Positions 36,396 through 45,149 of a stretch of 64,000 bases of DNA are shown here, piece by piece. This DNA comes from Aeromicrobium endophyticum (GTDB lineage: Bacteria; Actinomycetota; Actinomycetes; Propionibacteriales; Nocardioidaceae): the NCBI RefSeq assembly GCF_003586285.1, contig NZ_QUBR01000002.1, positions 186,001-250,000 on the forward strand, written 5' to 3'. The stretch's first letter is position 1, and each line of letters starts with the position of its first letter. The notes below the pieces were generated by a model. It saw only the letters and a program-made list of their open reading frames with translations. It did not search any database and was not told the DNA's origin. The position numbers and the translations under genes are program-made.

Positions 36396-38512
36396 ACCAC
36401 CAGGGTCGGGTGCAGGCGGGCGATCGTGACGGTCTGCCGCCGCCGCGCCGCGATCACCGTGACAGCCAGCGCGAGTGCCGTGAACGCCCCCAGCACCACG
36501 AAGTCGCGGACCACCCCGTCCGTCCCGCCGGCGAGGGCGGCTCGCAGGCCGTGCACGGCGTAGGTCATCGGCAGCAGGTCGTGCAGCACGTTGAAGAACG
36601 GGGGAGCGGTCTCGATCGGGTAGGTGCCACCCGCGGACGTCAGCTGAAGGCTGACGAACACGAGCGCCGCGAACCGTCCGGCACCGCCGAACAGCGCCAC
36701 GAACATCTGGTTGATCGCCGTGAACACGGCCCCCGTGGCCAGGGCGATGCCGATCAGCAGCAGCTGGTTGGCGGGGTCGATGCCGAGCAGCCCCTGCAGC
36801 ACGGCCAGCAGCAGGACGACCTGCACCACCGACAGCACCAGCCCCGGCGCATACCCGGCGAGGGCGACGCGGACGCTGCTGGTCGTCGAGGCGATGGCCC
36901 GCGCCGACACCGGGCGCAGCAGCAGGTAGATCGCCATCGCGCCGACCCACAGCGCGAGCGAGACGAAGTACGGCGCGAGCGCCTCGCCGTAGTTCTTGAC
37001 GGGGTGGACGCGGTCGGCCGCGTCCTGGATGGGCGTGGCCGCGGTCCTGGCCAGCTGCTCGCGCTCGGACGCGTTGTAGTCGGGCACCTTGTCGCTGCCA
37101 TCGCGCAGGCCGTTCGTGAGCTTCAGGGCCCCTGCCGACAGCTGGTCGGCCCCGTCCTGCAGCTGCGTGCCGCCGTCGGCCAGGCGCGTCGCCCCGCCCG
37201 ACAGCTCGTCGGCGCCGGCTGAGAGGCGATCGGCTCCCTTCGCCGCGTCGGCTGCTCCCTTGCGCAGCTGGCCGGTTCCCGCAGCGAGCTGGTCGGCGCC
37301 GCGGGAGGCCTGGCCGATCGCGTCGACCAGGGCCGGCACGTTGCGCGCCAGCTCGGCGTTGCCGTCGGCCACCTGGCGGGCGCCGTCGGCCAGCCGGCGG
37401 GTCTGCTGCCCGGCGGTCGAGGCCTGACCCCGCACGTCACTCACGAAGCCCTTCAGGTCGCCGGCACGCCCGGCCGCGTCCTCGATCGCCGTGCAGTCGA
37501 GGCCGGCCGGCTCGCCCGCACGACACTGGTCGGCGAGCGTGCGCAACGTCGCGGCGAGCCTGTCGATGTCGGCGTCGGCGTTTCCGGTGGTGTCGAGGAT
37601 GCGCTGCGAGAAGCCCTGCACCAGCTGGTCGACCTGTGCCGTGCCGTCGGCCACCTGGCGCGAGCCGTCAGCGAGGCGCCGGGTGTCGCGCGGCAGCGTC
37701 GACGTGCGCGACTGCAGCTGCGAGAGACCGCCCGAGAGCTTCTTGGCGCCGTCGTCGAGGTCGCCGGCGCCGTCGGCGAGTCGACGGTTGCCGTCGGCGA
37801 GGGTGCCCGCACCGTCGGCCAACGTCCCGGCACCCTGCGCCAGGGTGCCGGCGCCGTCAGCCAGGTCGCCGGCGCCCGCGGACAGCTTGCCCGATCCGTC
37901 GGCCAGGTCGGACGAGCCCCGCGCGGCCTCGTCCAGCGACGACTTGATGTCGGAGAACCCGAGGTAGACGTTGTCGAGGTAGGTCTCGGTGACCTGGGCG
38001 TTGAGAGCACCCTTCGCCGCCTGCAGGATCGTCTCGGCGATCGTGCCGTTGATGTAGTTGACGGCGTCGTCGGTCTGCAGGTCGAGCTTGCCCTGCACCG
38101 CGGCGGCCGGGTCGCCGTTGGTGGAGGTGGCCGCGGCGGAGAGGTTCTCCGGGATGGTCAGCACGGCCTTGTAGTGGCCGTCGGCGAGCCCGCGCTGCGC
38201 ATCCGCGGCGTCGGTCAGCACCCAGTCGTAGTTGTCGTCGTCATCGTTGCTGACCAGGTTGCCGGCCAGCTGCCGGCCCACGGCGACGGGCTGCTTCGTG
38301 CCGTCGGGGCCCGTGACCTCGACCAGCTTGTCCTGGTTGACCACGGCGGCGCGCACGTGGTCGAGGCGACCGGTGGGGTCGAGATTGGCCCAGACGTACA
38401 TCGCGCCGTAGAACAGCGGCACCAGCGTGACCGCGACGATCGCCGCACGGGTCAGCCGGCTGCGGCGGAAGCGGGCGAGCTCGAACCAGGGGAGGGTGGG
38501 CGAGGGGATCAT
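36392..38512 (-). CDS. YhgE/Pip-family membrane protein (ABC-2 type)
   Basis: A 706-aa protein of the YhgE/Pip group. It has one N-terminal helix (LTRAAIVAVTLVPLFYGAMYVWA) followed by NLDPTG, a long extracytoplasmic region (residues about 45-480) with many LADGAGxL/QVADGxxxL heptad-like repeats that predict long coiled coils, and five or six C-terminal helices forming an ABC-2-like permease (PYFVSLALWVGAMAIYLLL, GLVLSVVQVVLLLAVLQGLLG, FVSLQLTSAGGTYPIE). The start overlaps the MMPL-ABC stop as ATGA, so they form an operon. Related proteins are linked to type VII secretion or lipid transport; the role here is unknown. Confidence 0.88.
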   Translation of the reverse strand: MIPSPTLPWFELARFRRSRLTRAAIVAVTLVPLFYGAMYVWANLDPTGRLDHVRAAVVNQDKLVEVTGPDGTKQPVAVGRQLAGNLVSNDDDDNYDWVLTDAADAQRGLADGHYKAVLTIPENLSAAATSTNGDPAAAVQGKLDLQTDDAVNYINGTIAETILQAAKGALNAQVTETYLDNVYLGFSDIKSSLDEAARGSSDLADGSGKLSAGAGDLADGAGTLAQGAGTLADGAGTLADGNRRLADGAGDLDDGAKKLSGGLSQLQSRTSTLPRDTRRLADGSRQVADGTAQVDQLVQGFSQRILDTTGNADADIDRLAATLRTLADQCRAGEPAGLDCTAIEDAAGRAGDLKGFVSDVRGQASTAGQQTRRLADGARQVADGNAELARNVPALVDAIGQASRGADQLAAGTGQLRKGAADAAKGADRLSAGADELSGGATRLADGGTQLQDGADQLSAGALKLTNGLRDGSDKVPDYNASEREQLARTAATPIQDAADRVHPVKNYGEALAPYFVSLALWVGAMAIYLLLRPVSARAIASTTSSVRVALAGYAPGLVLSVVQVVLLLAVLQGLLGIDPANQLLLIGIALATGAVFTAINQMFVALFGGAGRFAALVFVSLQLTSAGGTYPIETAPPFFNVLHDLLPMTYAVHGLRAALAGGTDGVVRDFVVLGAFTALALAVTVIAARRRQTVTIARLHPTLVV

Positions 38513-41403
38513 GGCAGCATCAGCTCGAGGAGGGTCTGGTGGGTGTCGAGCTCCAGGTGGTGGAGCCGTTCGGACGGGACGCGGTCGGTCGGGGAGGGTG
38601 CTGACGAGGCGGCCTGCACGGTGGCCACCAGCGTGACGTCGCGATCGGCCAGCAGCAGGGAGAGCGCCGACCACAGCAGCGCGACGTGCTCGGCGGCGCG
38701 CAGGTCGTCGGCGTCGTCGAGCGCGACGATGCGCGGGGCGTCGGTCAGGGCCAGCACGACGCCCAGCAGCTTGCGCTCGAGCCGTGTCAGGGTGGAGACG
38801 AGGGCGGCGCCGTCGATCGGCTCGAACGGCAGGCCGGCCTCGTCGTGGGCGTGCCGGAGGGCGTCGTTGAGCTCGTCGATCACGGGGGAGACCCGCCGGC
38901 GGCTGACCCACAGGCCGAACGACGCGATCGAGAGTCGTTCGGCGACGTGCTGCTCGACGCTGAGGTTGTCCTCGAGGTCGTTGAGGCCCGGTATCTCGGT
39001 GAGCGCCACCGAGTGCCGCACGGCGCGCGCCTCCTGCGGCAGCAGGTGCCCGTCCACCCGCAGGCGCCCGGAGTCGAAGCCCATGCGCCCCGCGAAGGTC
39101 AGCAGCAGAGCGGTCTTGCCCGCACCGGTCGGGCCGTGCACCACCAGCCAGTGCCCGTGCTCGACGTCGACCGACACGTCGTTGAGCATCGGGCCGTCAG
39201 GGCCTTCGGTCGTCACGGATGCGGCCGTGATCGCGGCGGTCGACCCCCGCTGGGGCCAGGCCTCGAGCTCGACACGACGGTGCAGGCCCTCGCCCTCGAC
39301 GTCGACGTGCGGCAGGCGACGGTCGAGCCAGCTGGGCAGGGCCCAGGCGCGATGGCCGAACAGCTGCATCACGGCCGGCGCGAACAGCATCCGCACCAGG
39401 AAGGCGTCGACGAACACCCCGATGGCCAGGGCGAACGCGATCGGCTTGATGTTGGGATCGCCCTCGGGCACGAAGGCGGCGAAGACCGCCAGCATGATGA
39501 CCGCAGCGGCCGTGACGACCCGCGAGCTGCCCACGAAGCCGTCGGCGATCGCCCGATGGGCGTCGTGGGTGCGGGTGTACTCCTCCTTCATGCGCGCCAT
39601 GAGGAACACCTCGTAGTCCATCGACAGCCCGAACAGCACGGCCATCAGGATGATCGGCAGGAAGCTGATGAGGGGGCCGGTCTGGTCGAGGTGCACGACG
39701 TCCATCAGCCATCCCCACTGGAACACCGCGACCACGGCGCCGAACGAGGCTCCCGTCGACAGGATGAAGCCCAGCGTCGCCTTGAGCGGCACCACCAGCG
39801 ACCTGAACACGATCAGCAGCAGCAGCACCGACAGGCCGACCACGACGACGCCGAACGGCAGCAGGGCCTCCTGCAGTCGATCGGACACGTCGATGCCGCC
39901 GGCCGTCAGACCGGTGACGGCGACGGGGACGTCGTACTGCCGGGTCCACTGGGGCTCGCGGTCGCGGATCGCGCGGACGAGCTTGGCGGTGCGCTCGTCG
40001 GTCGGCCCGGTGGTCGGGATGACCTGGACGATGCCGGTGTCACCCGTGCGGTTGGGCGTCGCCAGGCCGATCGCCGCGACGCCCGGCATGGTGCGCAGGT
40101 CGGCGGCGATCCCGTCGACCACGCCCACGGGGTCGGTCGTCGAGATGATGTCGATGCTGACGAGCAGCGCGCCGTTGTAGCCGGGTCCGAAGTGCTCGTC
40201 GACCAGGTCGTAGGCCGTGCGCTGCGTGCTGCCGGCGGGTGCTGTCCCGTTGTCGGGCAGGGCCAGCTGGAGGTCCTTCGCGGGCACCGTCATGACGGCC
40301 AGCCCGGCGACGACGATGACGATCGCGATCAGCGGGAACCGCGTCGTGATCGCGACCCAGCGGCGCGAGAAGCTGCCCGGAGGAGCGTCCCGGCGAGGAG
40401 TGAGGCGGGCCCCGGCCCGCCCGAGCAGCGCGGGCAGCACGGTGAGCGCGACGGCCACCGCGACGACGACCGACAGGGCGGCGACCGCGCCCATGATCGT
40501 CAGGAACGGGATGCGGGCGATCGACAGGCCCAGCAGCGCGATGACGACGGTGACGCCGGCGAACACGACGGCCGAGCCCGCGGTGGCCACCGACCGTGCC
40601 GCGGCCTCCTCGGGCTCGAGCCCGTCCGCGAGCAGCTCGCGATGCCTCGAGACGATGAACAGCGCGTAGTCGATGCCGACCGCCAGGCCGATCATCAGCG
40701 CCAGCAGGGGAGCGGTCGCCGAGATCGTCGCGTAGCCCGTCAGCGCGAAGGTGATGCCGATCGTCACCATGACGCCCAGCAGTGCCGTGACGATCGGCAT
40801 CACGGCGGCCCGCAACGAGCGGAACATCAGCATGAGCACGATGAAGGCGACGACCACGCCCACGACCTCGGTGATGGACAGCTGCGGCCCGGTGCTCGTG
40901 AACACGTCGCCGCCGAACGCCATCGTGTAGCCGGCGGACCTCAGCGCGTCGCCGGTGCGGACGAGCTGCTGACGCTCGGCGTCGGTCACATCGGTCAGCT
41001 CGCGGTCGAACTGCACCTGCACCTGCAGGGCGCGCCGGTCGGGCGAGATGCCGATCGTGTTGCCCTCGTCGTAGGGCGAGACGACCTCGCTCACGCCCTC
41101 GACCTTCTTCATGCCCGCGACGGCGTCGTCGACGAGCCGCTTGGTTGCCGGCTCGTCGACGGTGCGACCGCGGTCGGCCACGACTAGGTAGGCGGAGGTG
41201 CCGCTCAGCTCGGGGAAGGTGCGACCCAGCGAGTCGATGGCCTCCTGCGACTCGGTGCCCGGGATGTCGAAGGAGTTCTTGGTGCCACCGCCGAGCCCCG
41301 CCGCGGCGATGCCGACCGCGAGCAGCACCAGCAGCCAGGCGGCGATGACGCGACGTGGGTGGCGGAAGGCCCAGCGACCGAGGGCGTACAGGGAGTTCGA
41401 CAC
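38509..41403 (-). CDS. MMPL-family transporter fused to ABC ATPase-like domain
   Basis: A 964-aa RND/MMPL permease. It starts VSNSLYALGRWAFRHPRRVIAAWLLVLL, has two extracytoplasmic porter domains each followed by five or six helices (TALLGVMVTIGITFALTGYATISA, GLAVGIDYALFIVSRHRE; second half LFGLSMDYEVFLMARMKEE), and ends its permease near HRAWALPSWLDRR. About 230 residues follow with Walker A GPTGAGKTALLL and a Walker B-like PRIVALDDADD, but the ABC signature LSGGQ is degenerate (TLTRLERK). The frame is open throughout, so this is a real fusion. GTG 41403 or 41409 is the start. Likely exports a lipid or drug under TetR control. Confidence 0.85.
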   Translation of the reverse strand: MSNSLYALGRWAFRHPRRVIAAWLLVLLAVGIAAAGLGGGTKNSFDIPGTESQEAIDSLGRTFPELSGTSAYLVVADRGRTVDEPATKRLVDDAVAGMKKVEGVSEVVSPYDEGNTIGISPDRRALQVQVQFDRELTDVTDAERQQLVRTGDALRSAGYTMAFGGDVFTSTGPQLSITEVVGVVVAFIVLMLMFRSLRAAVMPIVTALLGVMVTIGITFALTGYATISATAPLLALMIGLAVGIDYALFIVSRHRELLADGLEPEEAAARSVATAGSAVVFAGVTVVIALLGLSIARIPFLTIMGAVAALSVVVAVAVALTVLPALLGRAGARLTPRRDAPPGSFSRRWVAITTRFPLIAIVIVVAGLAVMTVPAKDLQLALPDNGTAPAGSTQRTAYDLVDEHFGPGYNGALLVSIDIISTTDPVGVVDGIAADLRTMPGVAAIGLATPNRTGDTGIVQVIPTTGPTDERTAKLVRAIRDREPQWTRQYDVPVAVTGLTAGGIDVSDRLQEALLPFGVVVVGLSVLLLLIVFRSLVVPLKATLGFILSTGASFGAVVAVFQWGWLMDVVHLDQTGPLISFLPIILMAVLFGLSMDYEVFLMARMKEEYTRTHDAHRAIADGFVGSSRVVTAAAVIMLAVFAAFVPEGDPNIKPIAFALAIGVFVDAFLVRMLFAPAVMQLFGHRAWALPSWLDRRLPHVDVEGEGLHRRVELEAWPQRGSTAAITAASVTTEGPDGPMLNDVSVDVEHGHWLVVHGPTGAGKTALLLTFAGRMGFDSGRLRVDGHLLPQEARAVRHSVALTEIPGLNDLEDNLSVEQHVAERLSIASFGLWVSRRRVSPVIDELNDALRHAHDEAGLPFEPIDGAALVSTLTRLERKLLGVVLALTDAPRIVALDDADDLRAAEHVALLWSALSLLLADRDVTLVATVQAASSAPSPTDRVPSERLHHLELDTHQTLLELMLP

Positions 41404-41422
41404 GTCCACGACGATACGTTTG

Positions 41423-41443
41423 TGTATTGGATGCGTCAATGTA
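41423..41443. promoter_or_regulatory. Candidate TetR operator between divergent genes
   Basis: TGTATTG (41423-41429) and CAATGTA (41437-41443) form an imperfect inverted repeat in an AT-rich stretch between the MMPL-ABC and tetR starts. The position fits autoregulation and control of the exporter. Confidence 0.5.
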
Positions 41444-41479
41444 TCGAGTATGCTCTGTGCGTCACAGAGGGGAGACCAG

Positions 41480-42127
41480 ATGCCCGAGCCCGAAACACAG
41501 CCCGCGGTGCGCCGACGGTCGGCGACGCGCGAGCGACTGCTCGAGGCGACCCGCGAGGTGCTGGCCCGCGAGGGCATCCAAGGGGCCTCGGTCGAGCACA
41601 TCTGCGAGCAGGCCGGCTTCACCCGCGGGGCGTTCTACTCCAACTTCTCGAGCAAGGACGACCTGCTGCTCGCGCTGTACCACCGTGAGCGCGACCGGAT
41701 GTTCGACAGCATGCGTGCCGCGACCGTCCCCGACGGCTACCTCGGGCGGGCACCCGTCGAGGCGATCGGCGTCATCATCGAACGCTTCCTGAGCCTTCAG
41801 TCGGTCGACCGCGTCGGTCTGCTCGTGCACCTCGAGTTCGCCATCCGTGGTGTGCGAGGCGACGAGGTGGGGCAGGAGTTCAACGCATCCTGGCGCGAGC
41901 TGAAGGACGAGCTGGTGTCACTCATGACCCTGATCGTCACCGAGCTCGGCCGCGAGTTCACGATCGATCCCCGCCACGCCGCCACGGTGCTGGCCGGCAC
42001 CTACGACGAGGCGCTGCGCGAGGCGGTCACCGAAGGTCACGAGATCGACGCCGAGCTGCTGCACGCGACGCTGCCGATGCTGCTCCTGGCCGCCACCCGG
42101 CCGCTGGAGGCTAGTGCAAGAGCTTGA
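41480..42127 (+). CDS. TetR-family transcriptional regulator
   Basis: A 215-aa repressor. The helix-turn-helix is ATREVLAREGIQGASVEHICEQAGFTRGAFYSNFSSKDDLLLALYHRE, the classic TetR pattern. The C-terminal ligand domain is helical. ATG 41480 follows GAGGGGAGA. It is divergent from the MMPL-ABC/yhgE operon and probably represses it in the absence of a lipophilic ligand. The end overlaps the convergent gdx gene by 17 bp. Confidence 0.9.
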   Translation: MPEPETQPAVRRRSATRERLLEATREVLAREGIQGASVEHICEQAGFTRGAFYSNFSSKDDLLLALYHRERDRMFDSMRAATVPDGYLGRAPVEAIGVIIERFLSLQSVDRVGLLVHLEFAIRGVRGDEVGQEFNASWRELKDELVSLMTLIVTELGREFTIDPRHAATVLAGTYDEALREAVTEGHEIDAELLHATLPMLLLAATRPLEASARA

Positions 42128-42425
42128 GGCCGGCCACCGACGCCACGATGCCGCCGATCAGCAGCACCTTGACGATCGACGCCGACTCCTCGCCGGTCAC
42201 CATCGCGTAGGTCACCGTCAGCGCGGCACCGATGCCGACCCACACCGCGTACGACGTGCCGACCGGCAGCTCGCGCATCGCGTACGCGAGCCCGGCCATG
42301 CTGAGCGTCACCGAGACGGCGAAGACCACTGACGGCACGAGGCGCGTGAAGCCTTCGGAGCGGCCGAGCGCCGTGGCCCACACGGCCTCGAGCACGCCGG
42401 AGAGGGCGAGGATCAACCAGGACAT
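42111..42425 (-). CDS. gdx: SMR-family guanidinium exporter (Gdx/SugE type)
   Basis: A 104-aa four-helix small multidrug resistance protein. The Gdx subtype is supported by GVLEAVWATALGRSEGFTRLVPSVV: the central Glu of helix 1 is the proton/substrate site, and W-A-T..GFTRL is characteristic of SugE/Gdx rather than EmrE. LPVGTSYAVWVGIGAALTVTYAMVTGEE follows. These act as dual-topology dimers exporting guanidinium in exchange for protons. The guanidine-III riboswitch just upstream supports this substrate strongly. Confidence 0.92.
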   Translation of the reverse strand: MSWLILALSGVLEAVWATALGRSEGFTRLVPSVVFAVSVTLSMAGLAYAMRELPVGTSYAVWVGIGAALTVTYAMVTGEESASIVKVLLIGGIVASVAGLKLLH

Positions 42426-42436
42426 GTCATGCTCCC

Positions 42437-42483
42437 TGGCGCCGTCTTGTCGCTGACCGGGTACGGCACCGCTCGTCCGGGAG
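42437..42483 (-). ncRNA. Guanidine-III riboswitch (ykkC-III)
   Basis: On the minus strand, just 12 bases before the gdx start, the sequence reads CCCGGACGAGCGGTGCC then GTACCCGGTCAGCGACAAGA then CGGCGCC. This matches the compact guanidine-III pseudoknot consensus as I remember it (CCGGACGAG, CCGGUCAG and GACAAGACGGCGC are diagnostic). AGGGAG, the likely Shine-Dalgarno sequence, follows the last stem at once, so guanidine binding would control translation of gdx. Confidence 0.88.
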
Positions 42484-42532
42484 CCCATCGGGGCTCTGCG
42501 CCCAGGATCTCACACCGGCGCTCGGGAGACGG

Positions 42533-43006
42533 TCAGGTGTCGAGGCGACGCACGAGTCGAGCCTCCGTCCGCCCGTCGTCGGTCTGCTGCCTGTGATCGG
42601 TACGGGTCCACCCGGCGCGTTCGTAGGTGGTGACGGCTCGTTCGTTCTCGGCGATGACCCACAGCGCGAGATGCGCGTGCCCGGTCGAACGAGCGTGGTC
42701 GTCGACGGCTCGGAGCAGTCGTGAGGCGACGCCTGCGCTCCACGAACCCGGGTCGACGGCCAGGTAGAACACCTCGAGCGCCCGCTGCTGCGGGGCCACG
42801 AGCGCGAACCCGACTGCTGTGTCGTTCTGCCACGCCGTCAACAGCGTCGCCCCGTCGAGCGCCAGGCGCCGCTGGATGCCGGGCAGAGTGTCGGCGACGT
42901 CGCGCACGTCCCTGTCGTCCCTTCGTGCCGTGGCCCGCGCCCAGATGGCCGCGGCCTGACGTTCCGCGTGCTTGCCGGCGCACGTCCTCACGGTCACGTC
43001 GGTCAT
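42533..43006 (-). CDS. GNAT-family N-acetyltransferase
   Basis: A 157-aa acetyltransferase with unknown acceptor. FYLAVDPGSWSAGVASRLLRAVDDHA is the acetyl-CoA-binding region (altered at the usual Gln/Arg-x-x-Gly position) and LALWVIAENERAVTTYERAGWTRT is the typical GNAT C-terminal motif. Start at ATG 43006. It lies upstream of gdx on the same strand but outside the riboswitch, so it is probably transcribed separately. Confidence 0.8.
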   Translation of the reverse strand: MTDVTVRTCAGKHAERQAAAIWARATARRDDRDVRDVADTLPGIQRRLALDGATLLTAWQNDTAVGFALVAPQQRALEVFYLAVDPGSWSAGVASRLLRAVDDHARSTGHAHLALWVIAENERAVTTYERAGWTRTDHRQQTDDGRTEARLVRRLDT

Positions 43007-43095
43007 GCGTCCACCCTGCCACTCCGGCACCACGGAACGACCAGGGTGCGACGATGGTTCTTGGCCAGCGAGGCGCGAGTCGGAAGCGGTGGACG

Positions 43096-43491
43096 ATGGA
43101 TCCGGTGTTCGTCATCACGGTCGACGGCGACGTGCAGCTCTACGGCACGCCGGCTCGTGCCGAGACCGCGATCGAGGGCCACGACGTGCGCGACGGAGAG
43201 TACGGCGGCGACCTCGGCGGTCTGTTCAGCGTGGACGGCGAGATCCTGGAGTTCGCAACGACGGACGGACAGGTGCGAGATCCCGTGCGGATCGAGCGCA
43301 CCGGACGATTCGAGCGCGACGCCCTGGTGGCGCGACTGACGCGGCTTGCCGATCGCAACCGGTACGAAGGCGACCCGGATCCTCGTGTGGTCGCGAACCA
43401 GATCTTCGTGAGCTACTGGAGTCTTCGACGGATCCGGTGGCCCAGGTGGCTCGACCGTCGCGTGAACGGCGACGGTCCACCGCGAGTGTGA
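43096..43491 (+). CDS. Hypothetical protein
   Basis: A 131-aa protein I do not recognise. It begins MDPVFVITVDGDVQLYGTP and is rich in Asp, Arg and Gly, with no signal peptide or membrane helix. The segment RIERTGRFERDALVARLTRLADRNRYEGDPDPRVVANQIF suggests a helical second half. ATG 43096 is chosen, though the frame is open further upstream. Confidence 0.6.
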   Translation: MDPVFVITVDGDVQLYGTPARAETAIEGHDVRDGEYGGDLGGLFSVDGEILEFATTDGQVRDPVRIERTGRFERDALVARLTRLADRNRYEGDPDPRVVANQIFVSYWSLRRIRWPRWLDRRVNGDGPPRV

Positions 43492-43534
43492 GGGGCGCGG
43501 CGAGACGGCAAGGCCACGGACCATGACATGCCGG

Positions 43535-44137
43535 TCACGCCTCGCTCCGCTCGTCGGCCGACGCGATCGCCGTCGGCACGGGGCACACCGGGTCGCCGGG
43601 CCAGACGTCGTCCATGCGATCGGTCAGGGGAGCGCCATCGGCGTCGAGGGGCACCTCGAGGACGGCGTTCGGGTCGCGCAACAGCTCGGCGGCCAGCACC
43701 TCACGTGCCCCGACGAGACGGTCCCAGTCACGTAGCCATCGCTCGGCGGGACGATCCGCACGGATGGCGCTGGGGGCGTCGTCGCGGATGGAGCCGAGCA
43801 TGATGCGGATGGCCCGGTCCTGGTCGCGGATCGCGTCGGACCGGCGCTGAGCCGTCCCGGTGACGGGCAGCGACGCGACGGTCGACGTCATGAGCGCGCA
43901 GTGAGCGGCGATGACGCTGGTGAGGCGGTCGTCGTCGATGGTCGTGGGGGAGTCGCCGGAGTCGGAGCTCGCGAGCACGACCACGAGCACGCCGCTGGCG
44001 AGCAGACCGACCACGCCGACGGCGCCGGCGAGCCACCGCCAGCCCGTCGACACGACCGGCGGATCGAACTGCCAGGTGTTGCGCTCGGGCGGGTACGTGC
44101 CGCTCGTCGCGGCGTCGAGTCCCTCAGCGTCGCGCAC
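43535..44137 (-). CDS. Hypothetical single-pass membrane protein
   Basis: A 200-aa protein with a short cytoplasmic N-terminus, one membrane helix (WLAGAVGVVGLLASGVLVVVLAS, residues about 34-56) and an external helical domain with two Cys (AAHCALM and GDPVCPV). No known domain. GTG 44137 is the likely start; it is divergent from the gene at 44173. Confidence 0.65.
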   Translation of the reverse strand: MRDAEGLDAATSGTYPPERNTWQFDPPVVSTGWRWLAGAVGVVGLLASGVLVVVLASSDSGDSPTTIDDDRLTSVIAAHCALMTSTVASLPVTGTAQRRSDAIRDQDRAIRIMLGSIRDDAPSAIRADRPAERWLRDWDRLVGAREVLAAELLRDPNAVLEVPLDADGAPLTDRMDDVWPGDPVCPVPTAIASADERSEA

Positions 44138-44172
44138 GGTGACATCGTGCCACGCCGGGTACCGTTCGACGC

Positions 44173-44817
44173 GTGATCCGCGCCGCCGTCTGCCCGCACC
44201 CGCCGCTCCTGGTGCCGGAGGTCGCACCGGGCACGCTCGACGAGCTGGGCGGCCTGAGGGTCGCCTGCGCCGCCGCCGTTGCCGCCCTCGTGGCGAGCGC
44301 CCCGAGGCGCATCGTGGTGGTCGGCGCCGGCGACCTCGACCACGACGTCGACGAGATGGCCGGCGGCACCCTGGCCGGCTTCGGCGCCGACGTCCGTGCC
44401 GGGGGTGCCGACCTCGTGCTGCCGCTCAGCCTGACGATCGGCGCGTGGCTGCTCGATGCGGCTGGCTGGGCCGGGCCCCGCACCTACTCGACCGGACGTC
44501 CGCAGGTCGACGACGGCGCGACGCTGCTGGTGATGGCCGACGGCAGCACCACTCGCTCGGAGAAGGCCCCAGGGTTCCTCGACGAGCGCGCCGAGCCGTT
44601 CGATGCGGCTGTCGCTGCTGCGCTGGCCTCCGGCGACGCGGACGCGCTGGCGGCGCTCGACCCCGTGCTCGGCGCGGAGCTGGGATGCACCGGCGTGCCC
44701 GCCCTGCGGGTGCTGGGCGAGCTGGCGAGGGGCGCCTCCGTCGCGGCGCACCTGCGCTACGACGGGGCGCCCCTCGGTGTCGGCTACTTCGTGGCCGACT
44801 GGACGCCGTCGGCCTGA
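44173..44817 (+). CDS. Class III extradiol dioxygenase-fold protein
   Basis: A 214-aa protein resembling the LigB/MEMO superfamily. The N-terminal AAVCPHPPLLVPEVAPG carries the metal-site His-Pro-Pro, and RIVVVGAGDLDHD, LVLPLSLTIGAWLLD and LLVMADGSTTRSEKAPGFLDERA follow. It lies upstream of miaA, where a protein of this type is common in Actinobacteria. The reaction is unknown; the name is based on fold. GTG start at 44173. Confidence 0.7.
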   Translation: MIRAAVCPHPPLLVPEVAPGTLDELGGLRVACAAAVAALVASAPRRIVVVGAGDLDHDVDEMAGGTLAGFGADVRAGGADLVLPLSLTIGAWLLDAAGWAGPRTYSTGRPQVDDGATLLVMADGSTTRSEKAPGFLDERAEPFDAAVAAALASGDADALAALDPVLGAELGCTGVPALRVLGELARGASVAAHLRYDGAPLGVGYFVADWTPSA

Positions 44818-44845
44818 CCGTCTGCGCGGCCGGCTGACCGACGAG

Positions 44846-45070
44846 CTAGGGCTTCTCGCGACGCTCGTCGGCGAGCTTGTCGGCCGCGTCCTTGGCCTTG
44901 CCCGCGGCGCCGTCGATCTTGGCGTCGTACTTGCCCTTGGTCGCCTTGCTGGCCAGGCCGGCGGCCTTGTCGATGCCCTGGTCGATCTTCTCGTTCTGGG
45001 TGGCGGCGAGCTCGGCGGCCTTCTCCTTGAGCTCGGGAGCCTTCTTCTTCAGCTTGTCGAGAAAACTCAT
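44846..45070 (-). CDS. MT0933/Rv0909-like antitoxin-family protein
   Basis: A 74-aa Lys/Ala/Glu-rich helical protein (MSFLDKLKKKAPELKEKAAELAATQNEKIDQGIDKAAGLASKATKGKYDAKID...) of the family annotated as antitoxins after mycobacterial Rv0909. No toxin gene is adjacent, so it is an orphan here. The repeated ID.G.DKAA..A..AT.GKY..KID pattern also recalls stress-related hydrophilic helical proteins, so the antitoxin role is uncertain. Confidence 0.7.
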   Translation of the reverse strand: MSFLDKLKKKAPELKEKAAELAATQNEKIDQGIDKAAGLASKATKGKYDAKIDGAAGKAKDAADKLADERREKP

Positions 45071-45149
45071 GGTGTGCTCCTCGTGTCGGTGGCTGCGGGG
45101 AGCACGACCGCTCCCTCGTGCTGATCAGGCTACTGGGACGATGGGAGGT

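Noticed and set aside
38686..41187. An 833-codon plus-strand frame opposite the MMPL-ABC gene
   Set aside because: Composition dominated by His, Gln, Arg, Asp and Gly, as expected of an antisense frame; no family similarity.
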